Origin: Curtobacterium sp. L6-1
Lineage (GTDB): Bacteria > Actinomycetota > Actinomycetes > Actinomycetales > Microbacteriaceae
NCBI RefSeq assembly: GCF_018885305.1
Contig: NZ_CP076544.1
Coordinates: 930,001 to 994,000, forward strand
Direction: 5' to 3'
DNA length: 64,000 nucleotides
In this document: piece after piece, positions 44,886 to 54,170 of the stretch
Layout of the letters: the number at the start of each line of letters is the position of its first letter
Numbering within the stretch: position 1 is the stretch's first letter
Program-made: the position numbers and the translations under genes
The notes under the pieces: generated by a model
What the model was told of the DNA's origin: nothing
Seen by the model: the letters and a program-made list of their open reading frames with translations, nothing else
The model's database searches: none

Positions 44886-46556
44886 TTGGCAGACGATCTG
44901 GACTGGAACGCGATCATCGCGACCGGCAACGACGCCGAGCGCCGAGCGCGCACCGAGGACCGCACCCGCGGCGACGGCCGGGACGGTGGCCAGCCGCCGC
45001 TCTCGCGTCGCGCCGCACGTGCCGCCCGGGAACGGCAGGCGGCGGAGGCCGCGCCCGAGACGACGGGCCCCCCGACCGAGCAGGTCGGCGACGCCGCCGG
45101 GAGGCCCGGCCCACGACCGAGCGTCGCCTCGGCCCCGACGGTCGGTGACGACCACCCCGACGTGCACGCGCTGCTCGGCGGCTCGCTGCACAGCGGGCCG
45201 GTGCCCGACGGCGCGGCGAGGCGTGGCGAGGCGGACCCCGCGGGCGACGACGCGCCGGTCCGGCGACGCGGGACCTGGCAGGGAGTCGACGCAGCCGACG
45301 AGGTCGACGGCGACACGCGGACCGAGCCGGTCGATGCCGCCGCCGGAGCGGGCGACGGTGTCCCCGGCGGTCACGACCGCGAGGACGACGGCGGACACGG
45401 CGGTGGTGGCGGACGTGGCGGACGTGGCGGACGTGGCGGACGTGGCGGACGTGGGGGAGCCTCCCGGCCGCCCCGCGGCGAGCGACCGCCGCGGCGCAAG
45501 GGTCCGCTCATCGCGGGGATCGTCATCGTCGCGATCGTCCTGGCGGGAGCCGGCGGCGCCTACGCGTTCGCGGCCCCGAAGGTGAAGGCGGTGATGAGCG
45601 CCATCTCGGGCGCGCAGGAGACCGACGACTACACCGGCGACGGCACCGCGAAGGTGACCATCACGATCAAGGACGGCGACATCGGCGAGGACGTCGCCGC
45701 CACCCTGCAGCGCAGCGGCGTGGTGAAGACCTCGAAGGCGTTCTACCAGCTGCTGCTCGCGTCGCCGCAGGTCCAGTTCCAGCCGGGCTCGTACGCGCTC
45801 AAGAAGAAGATGAGCTCGAAGGCTGCCCTGTCGGCGCTGCAGGACAAGGCGAACCGCGTGGAGGACCCCTCCCTGGTCATCCCGGAGGGCACGGCCCTGC
45901 AGGACATCGAGGCCGGCATGGTGTCGAAGGCGGGCCTGAGCAAGGCCGAGGTCGAGGCCGCGGCGAAGGACGTGTCGGCGTACGGACTCCCGTCGGGCGT
46001 CACGACGCTCGAGGGCTGGCTGTTCCCCGCGACCTACCCGATCAAGACCGACTGGACCGCGAAGCAGTACTTCCAGTCGATGGTCGACACGATGAAGCAG
46101 CGCCTCGAGAAGGCCGGCGTGGCCGAGGCCGACCAGGAGCGCGTCGTGGTGTTCGCCTCGCTCGTGCAGAAGGAGGCCGGTCTCGCGGCCGACTACCCGA
46201 AGGTCGCCCGGGTGTTCCAGAACCGGCTCGACGACGGGATGCTCCTGCAGTCCGATGCGACGGTCGCGTACGGAACCGGCAACACGCACCGCGTGACGAC
46301 GACCGACGCCGAGCGTGCGGACGCGTCGAACCCGTACAACACCTACCAGCACGAGGGCCTGCCCCCGGCGCCGATCTCCAACCCGGGCGACCTCGCGATC
46401 AACGCGGTCACCAACATGGCGACCGGCAGCTGGCACTACTTCGTGACGGTGAACCTCGACACCGGGGAGACCGTGTTCTCGGACACGCTCGCCCAGCACG
46501 AACAGGCCGTCCAGCAGTTCCAGGCCTGGCTCCGCGCGCACCCCGAGTACCAGTAG
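44886..46556 (+). CDS. mltG: endolytic murein transglycosylase MltG
   Basis: 556 residues. Cuts nascent peptidoglycan glycan strands, setting their length. A long cytoplasmic N-terminal part (about 1-205) is Arg/Asp-rich and contains five GGR repeats coded by 9-bp units; one membrane helix (about 210-232) follows, then the YceG domain with [12 protein letters not shown], catalytic Glu in [28 protein letters not shown] and the [18 protein letters not shown] loop. I use TTG 44886 (MADDLDWN): between 44757 and 44885 the codons lose their G/C third-position bias, so the longer ATG start is unlikely. Confidence 0.88.
   Translation: MADDLDWNAIIATGNDAERRARTEDRTRGDGRDGGQPPLSRRAARAARERQAAEAAPETTGPPTEQVGDAAGRPGPRPSVASAPTVGDDHPDVHALLGGSLHSGPVPDGAARRGEADPAGDDAPVRRRGTWQGVDAADEVDGDTRTEPVDAAAGAGDGVPGGHDREDDGGHGGGGGRGGRGGRGGRGGRGGASRPPRGERPPRRKGPLIAGIVIVAIVLAGAGGAYAFAAPKVKAVMSAISGAQETDDYTGDGTAKVTITIKDGDIGEDVAATLQRSGVVKTSKAFYQLLLASPQVQFQPGSYALKKKMSSKAALSALQDKANRVEDPSLVIPEGTALQDIEAGMVSKAGLSKAEVEAAAKDVSAYGLPSGVTTLEGWLFPATYPIKTDWTAKQYFQSMVDTMKQRLEKAGVAEADQERVVVFASLVQKEAGLAADYPKVARVFQNRLDDGMLLQSDATVAYGTGNTHRVTTTDAERADASNPYNTYQHEGLPPAPISNPGDLAINAVTNMATGSWHYFVTVNLDTGETVFSDTLAQHEQAVQQFQAWLRAHPEYQ
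45411..45455 (+). repeat. 9-bp in-frame minisatellite in mltG
   Basis: Five head-to-tail units of GGACGTGGC, the last with one change, encoding Gly-Arg-Gly steps in the cytoplasmic part. Confidence 0.85.
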
Positions 46557-46580
46557 CGCGACCCACGACGGATCGTCGCA

Positions 46581-46624
46581 CGGGCGGCGGTCGGTGCACC
46601 TCCCGGTACACCGACCGCCGCCCG
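46581..46624 (+). terminator. perfect 16-bp hairpin after mltG
   Basis: Arms 46581-46596 and 46609-46624 with a 12-nt loop, 24 bp after the stop; no T tract. Confidence 0.75.
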
Positions 46625-46633
46625 TCGCTGTGG

Positions 46634-46639
46634 GAGGAT
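46634..46639 (+). promoter_or_regulatory. leaderless -10 element (GAGGAT) of aroC
   Basis: GAGGAT, six bases, then ATG 46646. It has G instead of T at the first position but the same spacing as the other leaderless genes. Confidence 0.45.
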
Positions 46640-46645
46640 GGGCGC

Positions 46646-47866
46646 ATGCTTCGTTGGTTGACCGCTGGTGAGTCCCACGGACCCGAACTGATCGCCATGA
46701 TGGAAGGCCTCCCGGCCGGCGTCCCGGTGTCGTACGAGTCCATCCGCGCCGACCTCGCGCGCCGCAAGCTCGGCTACGGCCGGGGCTCGCGCATGAAGTT
46801 CGAGCAGGACGAGCTGCACCTGTCCGGCGGCGTCCGGCACGGCTTCTCGATGGGCAGCCCGATCGCGATCCGCATCGGCAACACGGAGTGGCCGAAGTGG
46901 GTCGAGGTGATGAACCCCGAGCCCGTCGAGCAGACCGACGCATCGCGCGGCCGCGGGGCACCGCTCACCCGTCCGCGGCCCGGGCACGCCGACCTGGTCG
47001 GGATGCAGAAGTACGGGTTCGACGAGGCCCGCCCGATCCTCGAGCGCGCATCTGCCCGTGAGACCGCCGCCCGCGTCGCCCTTGGTGCCGTCGCGAAGGC
47101 GTTCCTCGCCGAGCTCGGCATGACGTCGGTGGCGCACACGCTGCAGGTCGGCACGGTCCGCGTCCCGGACGACGCGGCCCTGCCCGTCCCCGAGGACGTC
47201 GACCGGCTCGACGACGACCAGCTCCGCTGCGCCGACGCCGTCACCTCCGCCCGCATGGTGACCGAGGTCGAGGCCGCGAAGAAGGACGGCGACACGCTCG
47301 GCGGCATCGTCGAGGTGCTCTTCTACGGTGTCCCGCCGGGGCTCGGTTCCCACGTGCAGTGGGACCGTCGTCTCGACGCCCGCCTCGCCGCGGCGATCAT
47401 GGGCATCCAGGCCATCAAGGGCGTCGAGGTCGGCGACGGCTTCGCGACCGCAGCCCGTCGGGGCTCCGCCGCACACGACGAGCTCGAGCGCGCCGACGGC
47501 GAGATCGTGCGCACGTCCGACCGCGCCGGCGGCACCGAGGGCGGCATGTCCACGGGCACGGTCCTCCGGGTGCGCGCCGCGATGAAGCCGATCGCCACGG
47601 TGCCGCACGCGCTCCGCACCGTCGACGTGGCCACCGGCGAGGACGCCAGCGCGCACCACCAGCGCTCCGACGTCTGCGCCGTGCCGGCATCGGGCGTCGT
47701 GGCCGAGGCCATGGTCGCGCTCGTGCTCGCCGACGCCGTGCTCGAGAAGTTCGGCGGCGACAGCGTCACCGAGACCAAGCGGAACCTTGACGCCTACCTC
47801 GCCGCCATCCCGGAGACCCTCCGCACCCGGCGGGCCGACACGGTCGCGCAGACCCCGGCCTGGTGA
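46646..47866 (+). CDS. aroC: chorismate synthase
   Basis: 406 residues. Last step of the shikimate pathway: EPSP to chorismate, needing reduced FMN. Motifs [17 protein letters not shown] at the N-terminus, [39 protein letters not shown] and GTEGGMSTG. No membrane segment. First gene of aroC-aroK-aroB, whose members overlap by 4 bp each. It is likely read from the leaderless -10 element six bases upstream. Confidence 0.96.
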   Translation: MLRWLTAGESHGPELIAMMEGLPAGVPVSYESIRADLARRKLGYGRGSRMKFEQDELHLSGGVRHGFSMGSPIAIRIGNTEWPKWVEVMNPEPVEQTDASRGRGAPLTRPRPGHADLVGMQKYGFDEARPILERASARETAARVALGAVAKAFLAELGMTSVAHTLQVGTVRVPDDAALPVPEDVDRLDDDQLRCADAVTSARMVTEVEAAKKDGDTLGGIVEVLFYGVPPGLGSHVQWDRRLDARLAAAIMGIQAIKGVEVGDGFATAARRGSAAHDELERADGEIVRTSDRAGGTEGGMSTGTVLRVRAAMKPIATVPHALRTVDVATGEDASAHHQRSDVCAVPASGVVAEAMVALVLADAVLEKFGGDSVTETKRNLDAYLAAIPETLRTRRADTVAQTPAW

Positions 47867-48456
47867 ACGGACCGACGCTCCCGCCCGTCGTCGTCATCGG
47901 ACCGATGGGCGCGGGGAAGTCGAGCGTCGGCAAGCGGGTCGCGAAGGCCCTCGGCGTGCCGTTCACAGACACCGACCGCGTTGTCGTCCGCGAGCACGGG
48001 CCGATCCCGCGGCTGTTCGCGGAACGCGGCGAACCCGTGTTCCGCGAGCTCGAGGCCGAGGCGGTCCGTCGCGCCCTGGCGGCGGGCGGCGTCGTGTCGC
48101 TCGGCGGGGGAGCGGTGCTGCACCCGGCGACCCGTGCGGCGCTGGCCGACGCCCACGTCGTGCTCCTGACCGTCACGGCCGAGGCGGTCGCGGGGCGGAT
48201 CGCCGGCAGCGACCGACCACTCATCGCGTCGGGCGGGATCGCGGCCTGGCAGGCGATCCTCGACGAGCGCCTGCCGGTGTACACCGAGCTGGCGGACGTC
48301 GTGCTGGACACCTCGCGGCGGCCGATGTCCCGCGTCGCGGACGACGTCGTCGCCTGGGTCCGCGCTGCCGCCGCACGCCCGGACGCCGCCACGAGCGCAC
48401 CCGCCGACGCCGTCGGCACCAGCACCCCCACCACCTCCGACGAAGGAGCACCGTGA
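47863..48456 (+). CDS. aroK: shikimate kinase
   Basis: 197 residues. Phosphorylates shikimate at O3 using ATP. Walker [10 protein letters not shown] (13-21), shikimate-binding FTDTDRVV and the [10 protein letters not shown] motif. A C-terminal extension of about 25 Ala/Thr-rich residues goes beyond the usual ~170. GTG 47863 overlaps aroC by 4 bp; the stop overlaps aroB by 4 bp. Confidence 0.95.
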   Translation: MNGPTLPPVVVIGPMGAGKSSVGKRVAKALGVPFTDTDRVVVREHGPIPRLFAERGEPVFRELEAEAVRRALAAGGVVSLGGGAVLHPATRAALADAHVVLLTVTAEAVAGRIAGSDRPLIASGGIAAWQAILDERLPVYTELADVVLDTSRRPMSRVADDVVAWVRAAAARPDAATSAPADAVGTSTPTTSDEGAP

Positions 48457-49550
48457 CCGAGTCGATCCTGCCCGAGGGCACCACCGAGATCCGTGTCGGC
48501 GGCGACGACGGGTACGTCGTCGCGGTCGGGAACGGCCTGCTCGCGTCGGTGCCCGGCCTGCTCGGCCCCCGCGTCGCGAAGGTCCTCATCGTGCACGCCC
48601 CGACGCTCGGTGCCCGTGCCGAGGAGCTCCGGCAGCTGCTCGTCGACGCCGGTCTCGAGGCACTCATCGCCGAGGTCCCCGACGCCGAGGCCGGCAAGCG
48701 CATCGAGGTGGCCTCGTTCTGCTGGCAGGTGATGGGCCAGTCCGACTTCACCCGCACGGACGCCGTGATCGGCCTGGGCGGCGGTGCGGTCACCGATCTC
48801 GCCGGGTTCGTCGCCGCGACGTGGCTCCGCGGGGTCGCGTACCTGTCCGTCCCCACCACCGTGCTCGGGATGGTGGACGCGAGCGTCGGCGGCAAGACCG
48901 GGATCAACACGAACGAGGGCAAGAACCTGGTCGGGGTGTTCTCGGCGCCGCGCGCAGTGGTCGCCGACCTCGACCTGCTGCGGACGTTGCCCCGCAACGA
49001 GGTCCTGGCCGGGTTCGCCGAGATCGTCAAGGCGGGCTTCATCGCCGTGCCCGAGATCCTCGACGTCATCGAGGCCGACGTCGACCGCGTCACGGACCCG
49101 ACCACGCCGGAGTTCCGTCGCGTGGTCGAGCTCGCGATCGAGCTCAAGGCGCAGGTCGTGTCCGACGACTTCACGGAGCAGGGCCGCCGCGAGATCCTCA
49201 ACTACGGCCACACGCTCGGGCACGCGATCGAGCACGCCGAGCGGTACCAGTGGCGCCACGGCGCGGCGGTCGCGGTCGGGATGGTCTTCGCGGCCGAGCT
49301 CGCGCGCCTGACCGGGCACCTGGACGACGCCACGGTGGACCGGCACCGCGCGGTCCTCGACTCGCTGTCGCTGCCGACGACGTACCCGCTCGGGCGGTGG
49401 CAGAGCCTGCTCGCCACCATGCGCCGGGACAAGAAGGCGCGCGCCGGCATGCTGCGGTTCGTCATCCTCGACGGGGTCGGCAAGCCGGTCACGCTCGAGG
49501 GCCCGGAGGACCACCTCCTGTTCACCGCCTACCAGGAGGTCGGCGCGTGA
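48453..49550 (+). CDS. aroB: 3-dehydroquinate synthase
   Basis: 365 residues. NAD+- and zinc-dependent ring closure of DAHP to dehydroquinate. Motifs GLGGGAVTDLAGFVAATWLRG (NAD site), SVPTTVLGMVDASVGGKTGIN, NLVGVF, FAEIVKAG, and the zinc ligands in LNYGHTLGHAIE. GTG 48453 has GAAGGAG inside the end of aroK. The following aroQ and the preceding aroE often seen in this cluster are not present. Confidence 0.97.
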   Translation: MTESILPEGTTEIRVGGDDGYVVAVGNGLLASVPGLLGPRVAKVLIVHAPTLGARAEELRQLLVDAGLEALIAEVPDAEAGKRIEVASFCWQVMGQSDFTRTDAVIGLGGGAVTDLAGFVAATWLRGVAYLSVPTTVLGMVDASVGGKTGINTNEGKNLVGVFSAPRAVVADLDLLRTLPRNEVLAGFAEIVKAGFIAVPEILDVIEADVDRVTDPTTPEFRRVVELAIELKAQVVSDDFTEQGRREILNYGHTLGHAIEHAERYQWRHGAAVAVGMVFAAELARLTGHLDDATVDRHRAVLDSLSLPTTYPLGRWQSLLATMRRDKKARAGMLRFVILDGVGKPVTLEGPEDHLLFTAYQEVGA

Positions 49551-49573
49551 CCAGCGCGGCCCGACCAGGACCG

Positions 49574-49623
49574 CCGACCCGGCGGCCCTGACCACGGTCC
49601 GACCCGGCGGCCCTGACCACCGT
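49574..49623 (+). repeat. 25-bp tandem repeat, two units
   Basis: 49574-49598 and 49599-49623 are nearly identical (CCGACCCGGCGGCCCTGACC then ACGGT or ACCGT). They lie in the 209-bp gap between aroB and the UbiB-type gene, which holds no open gene. Confidence 0.8.
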
Positions 49624-49747
49624 CGGACCGGCCCGGCCGATCCGACGCGGCCGCCCCGGGCCACCCGGCAGCCCCGGCACTCCCGGCCGGGCCACCCGAC
49701 CGGGTCCGCCGCGGCGCTGTACCCCGCCCCGCCCCAGGCCCTCGGAG

Positions 49748-49753
49748 CAGACT
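49748..49753 (+). promoter_or_regulatory. leaderless -10-like element (CAGACT) of the UbiB-type gene
   Basis: CAGACT, six bases, then GTG 49760; weak first base but same spacing as the others. Confidence 0.4.
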
Positions 49754-49759
49754 GGCGGA

Positions 49760-51451
49760 GTGCCGAACCCGCCCCGTCTCAGCGACTTCTCCACCCAGCA
49801 GCGACCAGGACCCGGGGGCGTCCGCAGCCGGGGCCGACGGTTCGCCGAGGTCCTCGGCATCGCGCGTCGCCACGGACTCCTGCCGTTCCGTCGGCTCGAC
49901 TTCTCCCGCGACCCGGCGACGGCGGACCTCCGGCACGAGCAGGCGGACCACCTCCGCCGCGCGCTCGAGGAGGCCGGCGGCGGCTTCGTGAAGATGGGCC
50001 AGCTGCTCTCGACGCGCGACGACCTGCTCCCCGAGGAGTGGACCGAGGAGCTCGCGCACCTGCAGCGGAACGTCCGACCGGCGGAGCCCGACGAGGTCGC
50101 GGCACTGCTCGAGACCGAACTCGGCGCCCCGGTGGCCGAGGTCTTCGCGGCCTTCGACCCGGTGCCGGTCGCGGCGGCGTCGATCGCACAGGTGCACCGT
50201 GCCCGCCTCCGGGACGGCACCGCGGTCGCCGTGAAGGTGCAGCGGCCCGGCATCGACGCGGCCCTGCGGCGGGACGTCGACATCGCGCTGCGGCTCGTGC
50301 GGTTCCTCACCCGGACCTCCGCCCAGGCCCGGCAGCTCGGCATCGTCGAGGTCGCCGAGCAGTACGGCGCCGACCTCGTCCGGCAGGTGAACTTCACCGC
50401 GGAACTCCGGAACCTCGAGTCCCTGCGCGCGGCACAGGCCCGGAGCGCCCGGCCCGACGAGGTCCGCTTCCCGGACCCGTACCGTGACCTGTCCTCCCGC
50501 CGGGTGCTCGTGATGGAGTTCCTGGAGGGCGACACGCTCAGCGCCATCCGCGCCGAGCGCGCGGACCGCGACCTCGACGAACCGATGCGCGCGATCCTCC
50601 GGTCGTTCCTCCGGCAGGTCGTGTTCGACGGCGTCTACCACGCCGACCTGCACCCGGGGAACGTCCTGGTGCTGCCCGACGGCCGTCCCGCGCTCATCGA
50701 CTTCGGCTCGGTCGGGAGGCTCGACCCGGGTCTCCGGGACACGGTCCAGGAACTGCTCGCCGCCTACCTGCAGGACGACACCTCGCGCATCGCGGACGCG
50801 GTGCTGCGGATGGCGCCGGTGCGGGACCAGGAGGACGAGGCCGACTTCCGGCGCGACATGGCGCGGTTCGTGGCCGAGGAGCTCGGCCCCGGCGCCCGCA
50901 TCGGCGTCGAGACGGTGGACGACGCCGTCGAGGTGTTCGGTCGGTACCGCCTGCGTGCGCCGGCGGACTTCGTGGCGGCGGCGCGGGCGCTGGCCATCTT
51001 CGAGGGGACCCTGCGCACACTGACCCCGTCCTTCGACCTGCTCGAGGAGTCCCGCGGACTCGCGGCCGAGCAGATCCGCGACCAGCTCCGTCCGGCGGCG
51101 GTGCGGAACGTGCTCGTCCGCGAGCTCTTCGGCCTGGTCTCCTCGGCGCGGCGTCTGCCGCGCCGGATCGACAAGATCACCGAGGCGGTCGAGGACGGCC
51201 GGCTCTCCGTGAACATCCGACTGCTCAGCGACCGACGCGACCGGCAGACCGTGTCGGGCATGATCCGTCGGGTGCTGCTGGTGCTCCTGGGAGCCGGGGC
51301 GGGCCTCCTGGCCGTCGTGTACCTGGCGGCACCGGTGCGGCCGACGGCGGTGATTAGCACGCTCGTCGCGGGGGCGCTGCTCGGCGGCACCAGCGTCGTC
51401 CTGCTCGTCTGGGCGGCGGTCGACGCCTGGCTGGCGCGACGGCGCCACTAG
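49760..51451 (+). CDS. ABC1/UbiB-family atypical kinase
   Basis: 563 residues. ADCK/UbiB protein-kinase-like fold linked to quinone biosynthesis in many organisms. Signature KMGQLLSTR (the KxGQ motif, near 80), [10 protein letters not shown] (the A-rich loop replacing the glycine loop), [21 protein letters not shown] and IDFGSVGRL. Two C-terminal membrane helices (about 505-526 and 533-553) anchor it. GTG start with no Shine-Dalgarno sequence. It sits alone between the aromatic block and efp; a link to menaquinone via chorismate is plausible but unproven. Confidence 0.9.
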   Translation: MPNPPRLSDFSTQQRPGPGGVRSRGRRFAEVLGIARRHGLLPFRRLDFSRDPATADLRHEQADHLRRALEEAGGGFVKMGQLLSTRDDLLPEEWTEELAHLQRNVRPAEPDEVAALLETELGAPVAEVFAAFDPVPVAAASIAQVHRARLRDGTAVAVKVQRPGIDAALRRDVDIALRLVRFLTRTSAQARQLGIVEVAEQYGADLVRQVNFTAELRNLESLRAAQARSARPDEVRFPDPYRDLSSRRVLVMEFLEGDTLSAIRAERADRDLDEPMRAILRSFLRQVVFDGVYHADLHPGNVLVLPDGRPALIDFGSVGRLDPGLRDTVQELLAAYLQDDTSRIADAVLRMAPVRDQEDEADFRRDMARFVAEELGPGARIGVETVDDAVEVFGRYRLRAPADFVAAARALAIFEGTLRTLTPSFDLLEESRGLAAEQIRDQLRPAAVRNVLVRELFGLVSSARRLPRRIDKITEAVEDGRLSVNIRLLSDRRDRQTVSGMIRRVLLVLLGAGAGLLAVVYLAAPVRPTAVISTLVAGALLGGTSVVLLVWAAVDAWLARRRH

Positions 51452-51461
51452 AGCCGTCCGC

Positions 51462-51467
51462 TACACT
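51462..51467 (+). promoter_or_regulatory. candidate -10 element (TACACT) of efp
   Basis: TACACT 56 bp before the efp start gives a leader of about 49 nt with CGGAAG near the start codon. Confidence 0.5.
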
Positions 51468-51522
51468 CGACCGGGGCTCCACGAGCCTGGACACCTTCAC
51501 AACACCATCGAACGGAAGACCC

Positions 51523-52083
51523 ATGGCGAGTACCACTGACATCAAGAACGGCGCCGTTCTCATCATCGACGGGCAGCTCTGGTCGGTCGTCGAGTTCCAG
51601 CACGTGAAGCCGGGCAAGGGCGGCGCGTTCGTGCGGACCAAGCTCAAGAACGTCGTCTCCGGCAAGGTCGTCGACCGCACGTTCAACGCGGGCGCGAAGA
51701 TCGAGACCGCCGTGGTGGACCGCCGCGACTACCAGTACCTCTACGAGGACGGTGACTCGTACGTGTTCATGGACCAGGACACCTACGACCAGATCAACGT
51801 CCCGGCGTCCGTCGTCGGCGACGCGAAGAACTTCCTGCTCGAGTCGGCGCAGGTCACCATCGCGATGAACGAGGGCAACCCGCTCTACGTCGAGCTCCCG
51901 ACCTCGATCGTCACCACGATCGAGACCGAGCCGGGCCTGCAGGGCGACCGCTCCTCCGGTGGCACCAAGCCGGCGACGATCGTCACGGGCTACCAGATCC
52001 AGGTCCCGCTGTTCCTCGAGACGGGCACCAAGGTCAAGGTCGACACGCGCGACGGCAACTACCTCGGCCGCGTCAACGACTAG
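51523..52083 (+). CDS. efp: elongation factor P
   Basis: 186 residues. Relieves ribosome stalling at consecutive prolines. KOW-like domain I with the loop [12 protein letters not shown], where Lys32 is at the position modified in E. coli; domains II and III ([37 protein letters not shown]) complete it. Whether Lys32 is modified here is unknown; Actinobacteria often use unmodified EF-P. nusB starts 12 bp after the stop. Confidence 0.97.
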   Translation: MASTTDIKNGAVLIIDGQLWSVVEFQHVKPGKGGAFVRTKLKNVVSGKVVDRTFNAGAKIETAVVDRRDYQYLYEDGDSYVFMDQDTYDQINVPASVVGDAKNFLLESAQVTIAMNEGNPLYVELPTSIVTTIETEPGLQGDRSSGGTKPATIVTGYQIQVPLFLETGTKVKVDTRDGNYLGRVND

Positions 52084-52094
52084 GCGCTGACCGT

Positions 52095-52568
52095 ATGAGT
52101 GCTCGTTCGAAGGCCCGCAAGCGCGCCCTCGACATGCTGTACGTCGCCGAGGTGCGCGAGCTGCCGATCGCCGACGTCCTGGCGACCGAGACCGTGCGCC
52201 ACCTGGACCAGCCGGAGCGCGCCTCCAGCTGGGACTACGCGCGGCAGATCGTCACCGGCGTCGACGAGGCCCGGTACGAGATCGACCACGTCATCACCGA
52301 CCACGCGCAGGGGTGGTCGATCGCCCGCATGCCGGTCCTCGACCGCTGCATCCTGCGCATGGGCGTGTGGGAGCTCCGGTTCAACCCGGAGGTCCCGGAC
52401 GCGGTCGCGATCGCCGAGGCGGTCGAGCTCGCGCAGTCGCTCTCGACGGACGACTCGGCCGGCTTCGTGAACGGCGTCCTCGGCGCCGTCGCGGGTGGCC
52501 GCGCGCCCGCCGGCGACGACCGTGCACCGTCCGGTCGGACGGTCGCAGAGGACCGGGAGTCCCGCTAG
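52095..52568 (+). CDS. nusB: transcription antitermination protein NusB
   Basis: 157 residues. RNA-binding helical protein of the rRNA antitermination complex, partner of NusE/S10. Motifs SKARKRALDMLYVAE, ILRMGVWEL and DDSAGFVNGVLG. A Pro/Ser-rich tail of about 20 residues exceeds the usual length. Its stop codon TAG is the first half of a TAGGCT hexamer that may be the pyr operon -10. Confidence 0.95.
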   Translation: MSARSKARKRALDMLYVAEVRELPIADVLATETVRHLDQPERASSWDYARQIVTGVDEARYEIDHVITDHAQGWSIARMPVLDRCILRMGVWELRFNPEVPDAVAIAEAVELAQSLSTDDSAGFVNGVLGAVAGGRAPAGDDRAPSGRTVAEDRESR

Positions 52569-52571
52569 GCT
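52566..52571 (+). promoter_or_regulatory. candidate -10 element (TAGGCT) of the pyr operon
   Basis: Begins at the nusB stop codon. A transcript starting near 52578 would contain the whole tandem-hairpin leader. Confidence 0.45.
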
Positions 52572-52595
52572 CGTCCACACCAGCACCCTTTGATG

Positions 52596-52639
52596 CCGTC
52601 CAGCGAGGCGGGAGCCGTCCAGTGAGACGGGGAAGGAGG
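52596..52639 (+). promoter_or_regulatory. tandem PyrR-binding hairpins before pyrR
   Basis: Hairpin 1: stem 52596-52600 with 52607-52611 (one G-T pair), loop CAGCGA. Hairpin 2: stem 52615-52619 with 52626-52630, perfect, loop CAGTGA. Both hexaloops fit the CNGNGA consensus of PyrR-binding RNA. The second stem ends 2 nt before the Shine-Dalgarno AAGGAGG (52633-52639), so bound PyrR could block ribosome entry. No terminator hairpin lies between it and pyrR, pointing to translational control. Confidence 0.7.
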
Positions 52640-52644
52640 TCGGC

Positions 52645-53214
52645 GTGGGAACCAGAACGGTCCTGCAGCAACCCGACATCACGCGTGCCCTGACACGCAT
52701 CGCGCACGAGATCCTCGAGGCCAACCACGGCGGCTCGGACCTCGTGCTGCTCGGCATCCCGACCCGCGGAGCCGTCCTCGCCGAACGACTCGGTCGTGTC
52801 CTGGCGGGCATCGAACCCGGGTGGGAGTCGGCGTCCGGCGGCATCGGCACCGAGCGCGTCGGCGCCCTCGACGTGACGATGTACCGCGACGACCTCCGCC
52901 GCGGGATGGGCCGTGCACCGCACCGCACGGTCATCCCCGCGGGCGGGGTCGACGCCAAGGTGGTCGTCCTCGTCGACGACGTGCTCTACTCCGGCCGGAC
53001 CGTGCGCGCGGCGCTCGACGCCCTGCAGGGCATCGGCCGACCGCGCGCCGTCCGGTTGGCGGTGCTCGTCGACCGGGGCCACCGCGAACTGCCCATCCGC
53101 GCCGACCACGTGGGCAAGAACCTGCCGACCGCCGGCGACGAGCGGGTCTCACTGCACCTCACCGAGACCGACGGCGTCGACGAGGTCGTCATCGAGCAGG
53201 GCGGTGCGGCATGA
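52645..53214 (+). CDS. pyrR: PyrR, uracil-sensing RNA-binding regulator / UPRTase
   Basis: 189 residues. Binds pyr mRNA when UMP/UTP is high and also has uracil phosphoribosyltransferase activity. The PRPP-binding motif [18 protein letters not shown] (near 108-125) and the [14 protein letters not shown] start are typical. GTG 52645 with a full AAGGAGG five bases before; that site is directly next to the second hairpin. First gene of pyrR-pyrB-pyrC-PH-carA-carB-pyrF, overlapping pyrB by 4 bp. Confidence 0.96.
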   Translation: MGTRTVLQQPDITRALTRIAHEILEANHGGSDLVLLGIPTRGAVLAERLGRVLAGIEPGWESASGGIGTERVGALDVTMYRDDLRRGMGRAPHRTVIPAGGVDAKVVVLVDDVLYSGRTVRAALDALQGIGRPRAVRLAVLVDRGHRELPIRADHVGKNLPTAGDERVSLHLTETDGVDEVVIEQGGAA

Positions 53215-54170
53215 GGCACCTGCTCTCCACCGCCGACCTCTCGCGCGAGGACGCGATCGGTGTCCTCGACGTCGCCGAGGAGATGGCCGAGGTCAACACG
53301 CGCGAGGTCCGCAAGCTCCCCGCACTCCGCGGCCGGACGATCGTGAACCTCTTCTTCGAGGACTCCACCCGCACGCGCATCTCGTTCGAGGCCGCCGCCA
53401 AGCGCCTGTCCGCGGACGTCATCAACTTCGCCGCGAAGGGCTCGAGCGTCTCGAAGGGGGAGTCGCTCAAGGACACCGTGCAGACCCTCGGCGCGATGGG
53501 CATCGACGGCATCGTGATCCGGCACGGCGCGTCCGGCGCCCCGCGGGTCCTGGCCGAGGCGGACTGGATCGACGTGCCGGTCGTGAACGCGGGCGACGGG
53601 ACGCACGAACACCCGACGCAGGCGCTCCTCGACGCGTTCACGATGCGCCGTCGGCTGCACGGTGCCGCGAGCCGGGGACAGGGCCTCGACGGCGTGCGCG
53701 TGCTCATCGTCGGCGACGTGCTGCACAGCCGGGTCGCGCGCAGCAACGCTTGGCTGCTCCGGACCCTCGGCGCGCACGTCACCTTCGCCGCGCCGCCGAC
53801 CCTGCTGCCGGCGGTCGACCGGCCGTTCGGCGCCGCGGTGCACCACGACCTCGACGCCGCCCTCGCCGAGGACCCGGACGTCGTGATGACGCTCCGGATC
53901 CAGCAGGAGCGGATGAACGACGCGTTCTTCCCGAACCCCCGTGAGTACACCCGGCACTTCGGGCTCACCGCCGCGCGCTTCGCCCGGCTGCCGGAGCGCA
54001 CGCTCGTGATGCACCCCGGTCCGATGAACCGCGGCCTCGAGATCGCCGGCGTCGCCGCCGACGACGCCCGCTCCACCGTGGTGGAGCAGGTCGCGAACGG
54101 CGTCTCGGTCCGGATGGCCGTGCTGTACCTCGCCCTCACCGGCGACCACCAGAAGGAGACCGTCGCATGA
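53211..54170 (+). CDS. pyrB: aspartate carbamoyltransferase, catalytic subunit
   Basis: 319 residues. Joins carbamoyl phosphate and aspartate, the committed step of pyrimidine synthesis. [13 protein letters not shown] (carbamoyl phosphate site), [10 protein letters not shown] and HPGPMNRG. No regulatory subunit gene (pyrI) is near. ATG 53211 overlaps pyrR; the stop overlaps pyrC by 4 bp. Confidence 0.97.
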   Translation: MRHLLSTADLSREDAIGVLDVAEEMAEVNTREVRKLPALRGRTIVNLFFEDSTRTRISFEAAAKRLSADVINFAAKGSSVSKGESLKDTVQTLGAMGIDGIVIRHGASGAPRVLAEADWIDVPVVNAGDGTHEHPTQALLDAFTMRRRLHGAASRGQGLDGVRVLIVGDVLHSRVARSNAWLLRTLGAHVTFAAPPTLLPAVDRPFGAAVHHDLDAALAEDPDVVMTLRIQQERMNDAFFPNPREYTRHFGLTAARFARLPERTLVMHPGPMNRGLEIAGVAADDARSTVVEQVANGVSVRMAVLYLALTGDHQKETVA

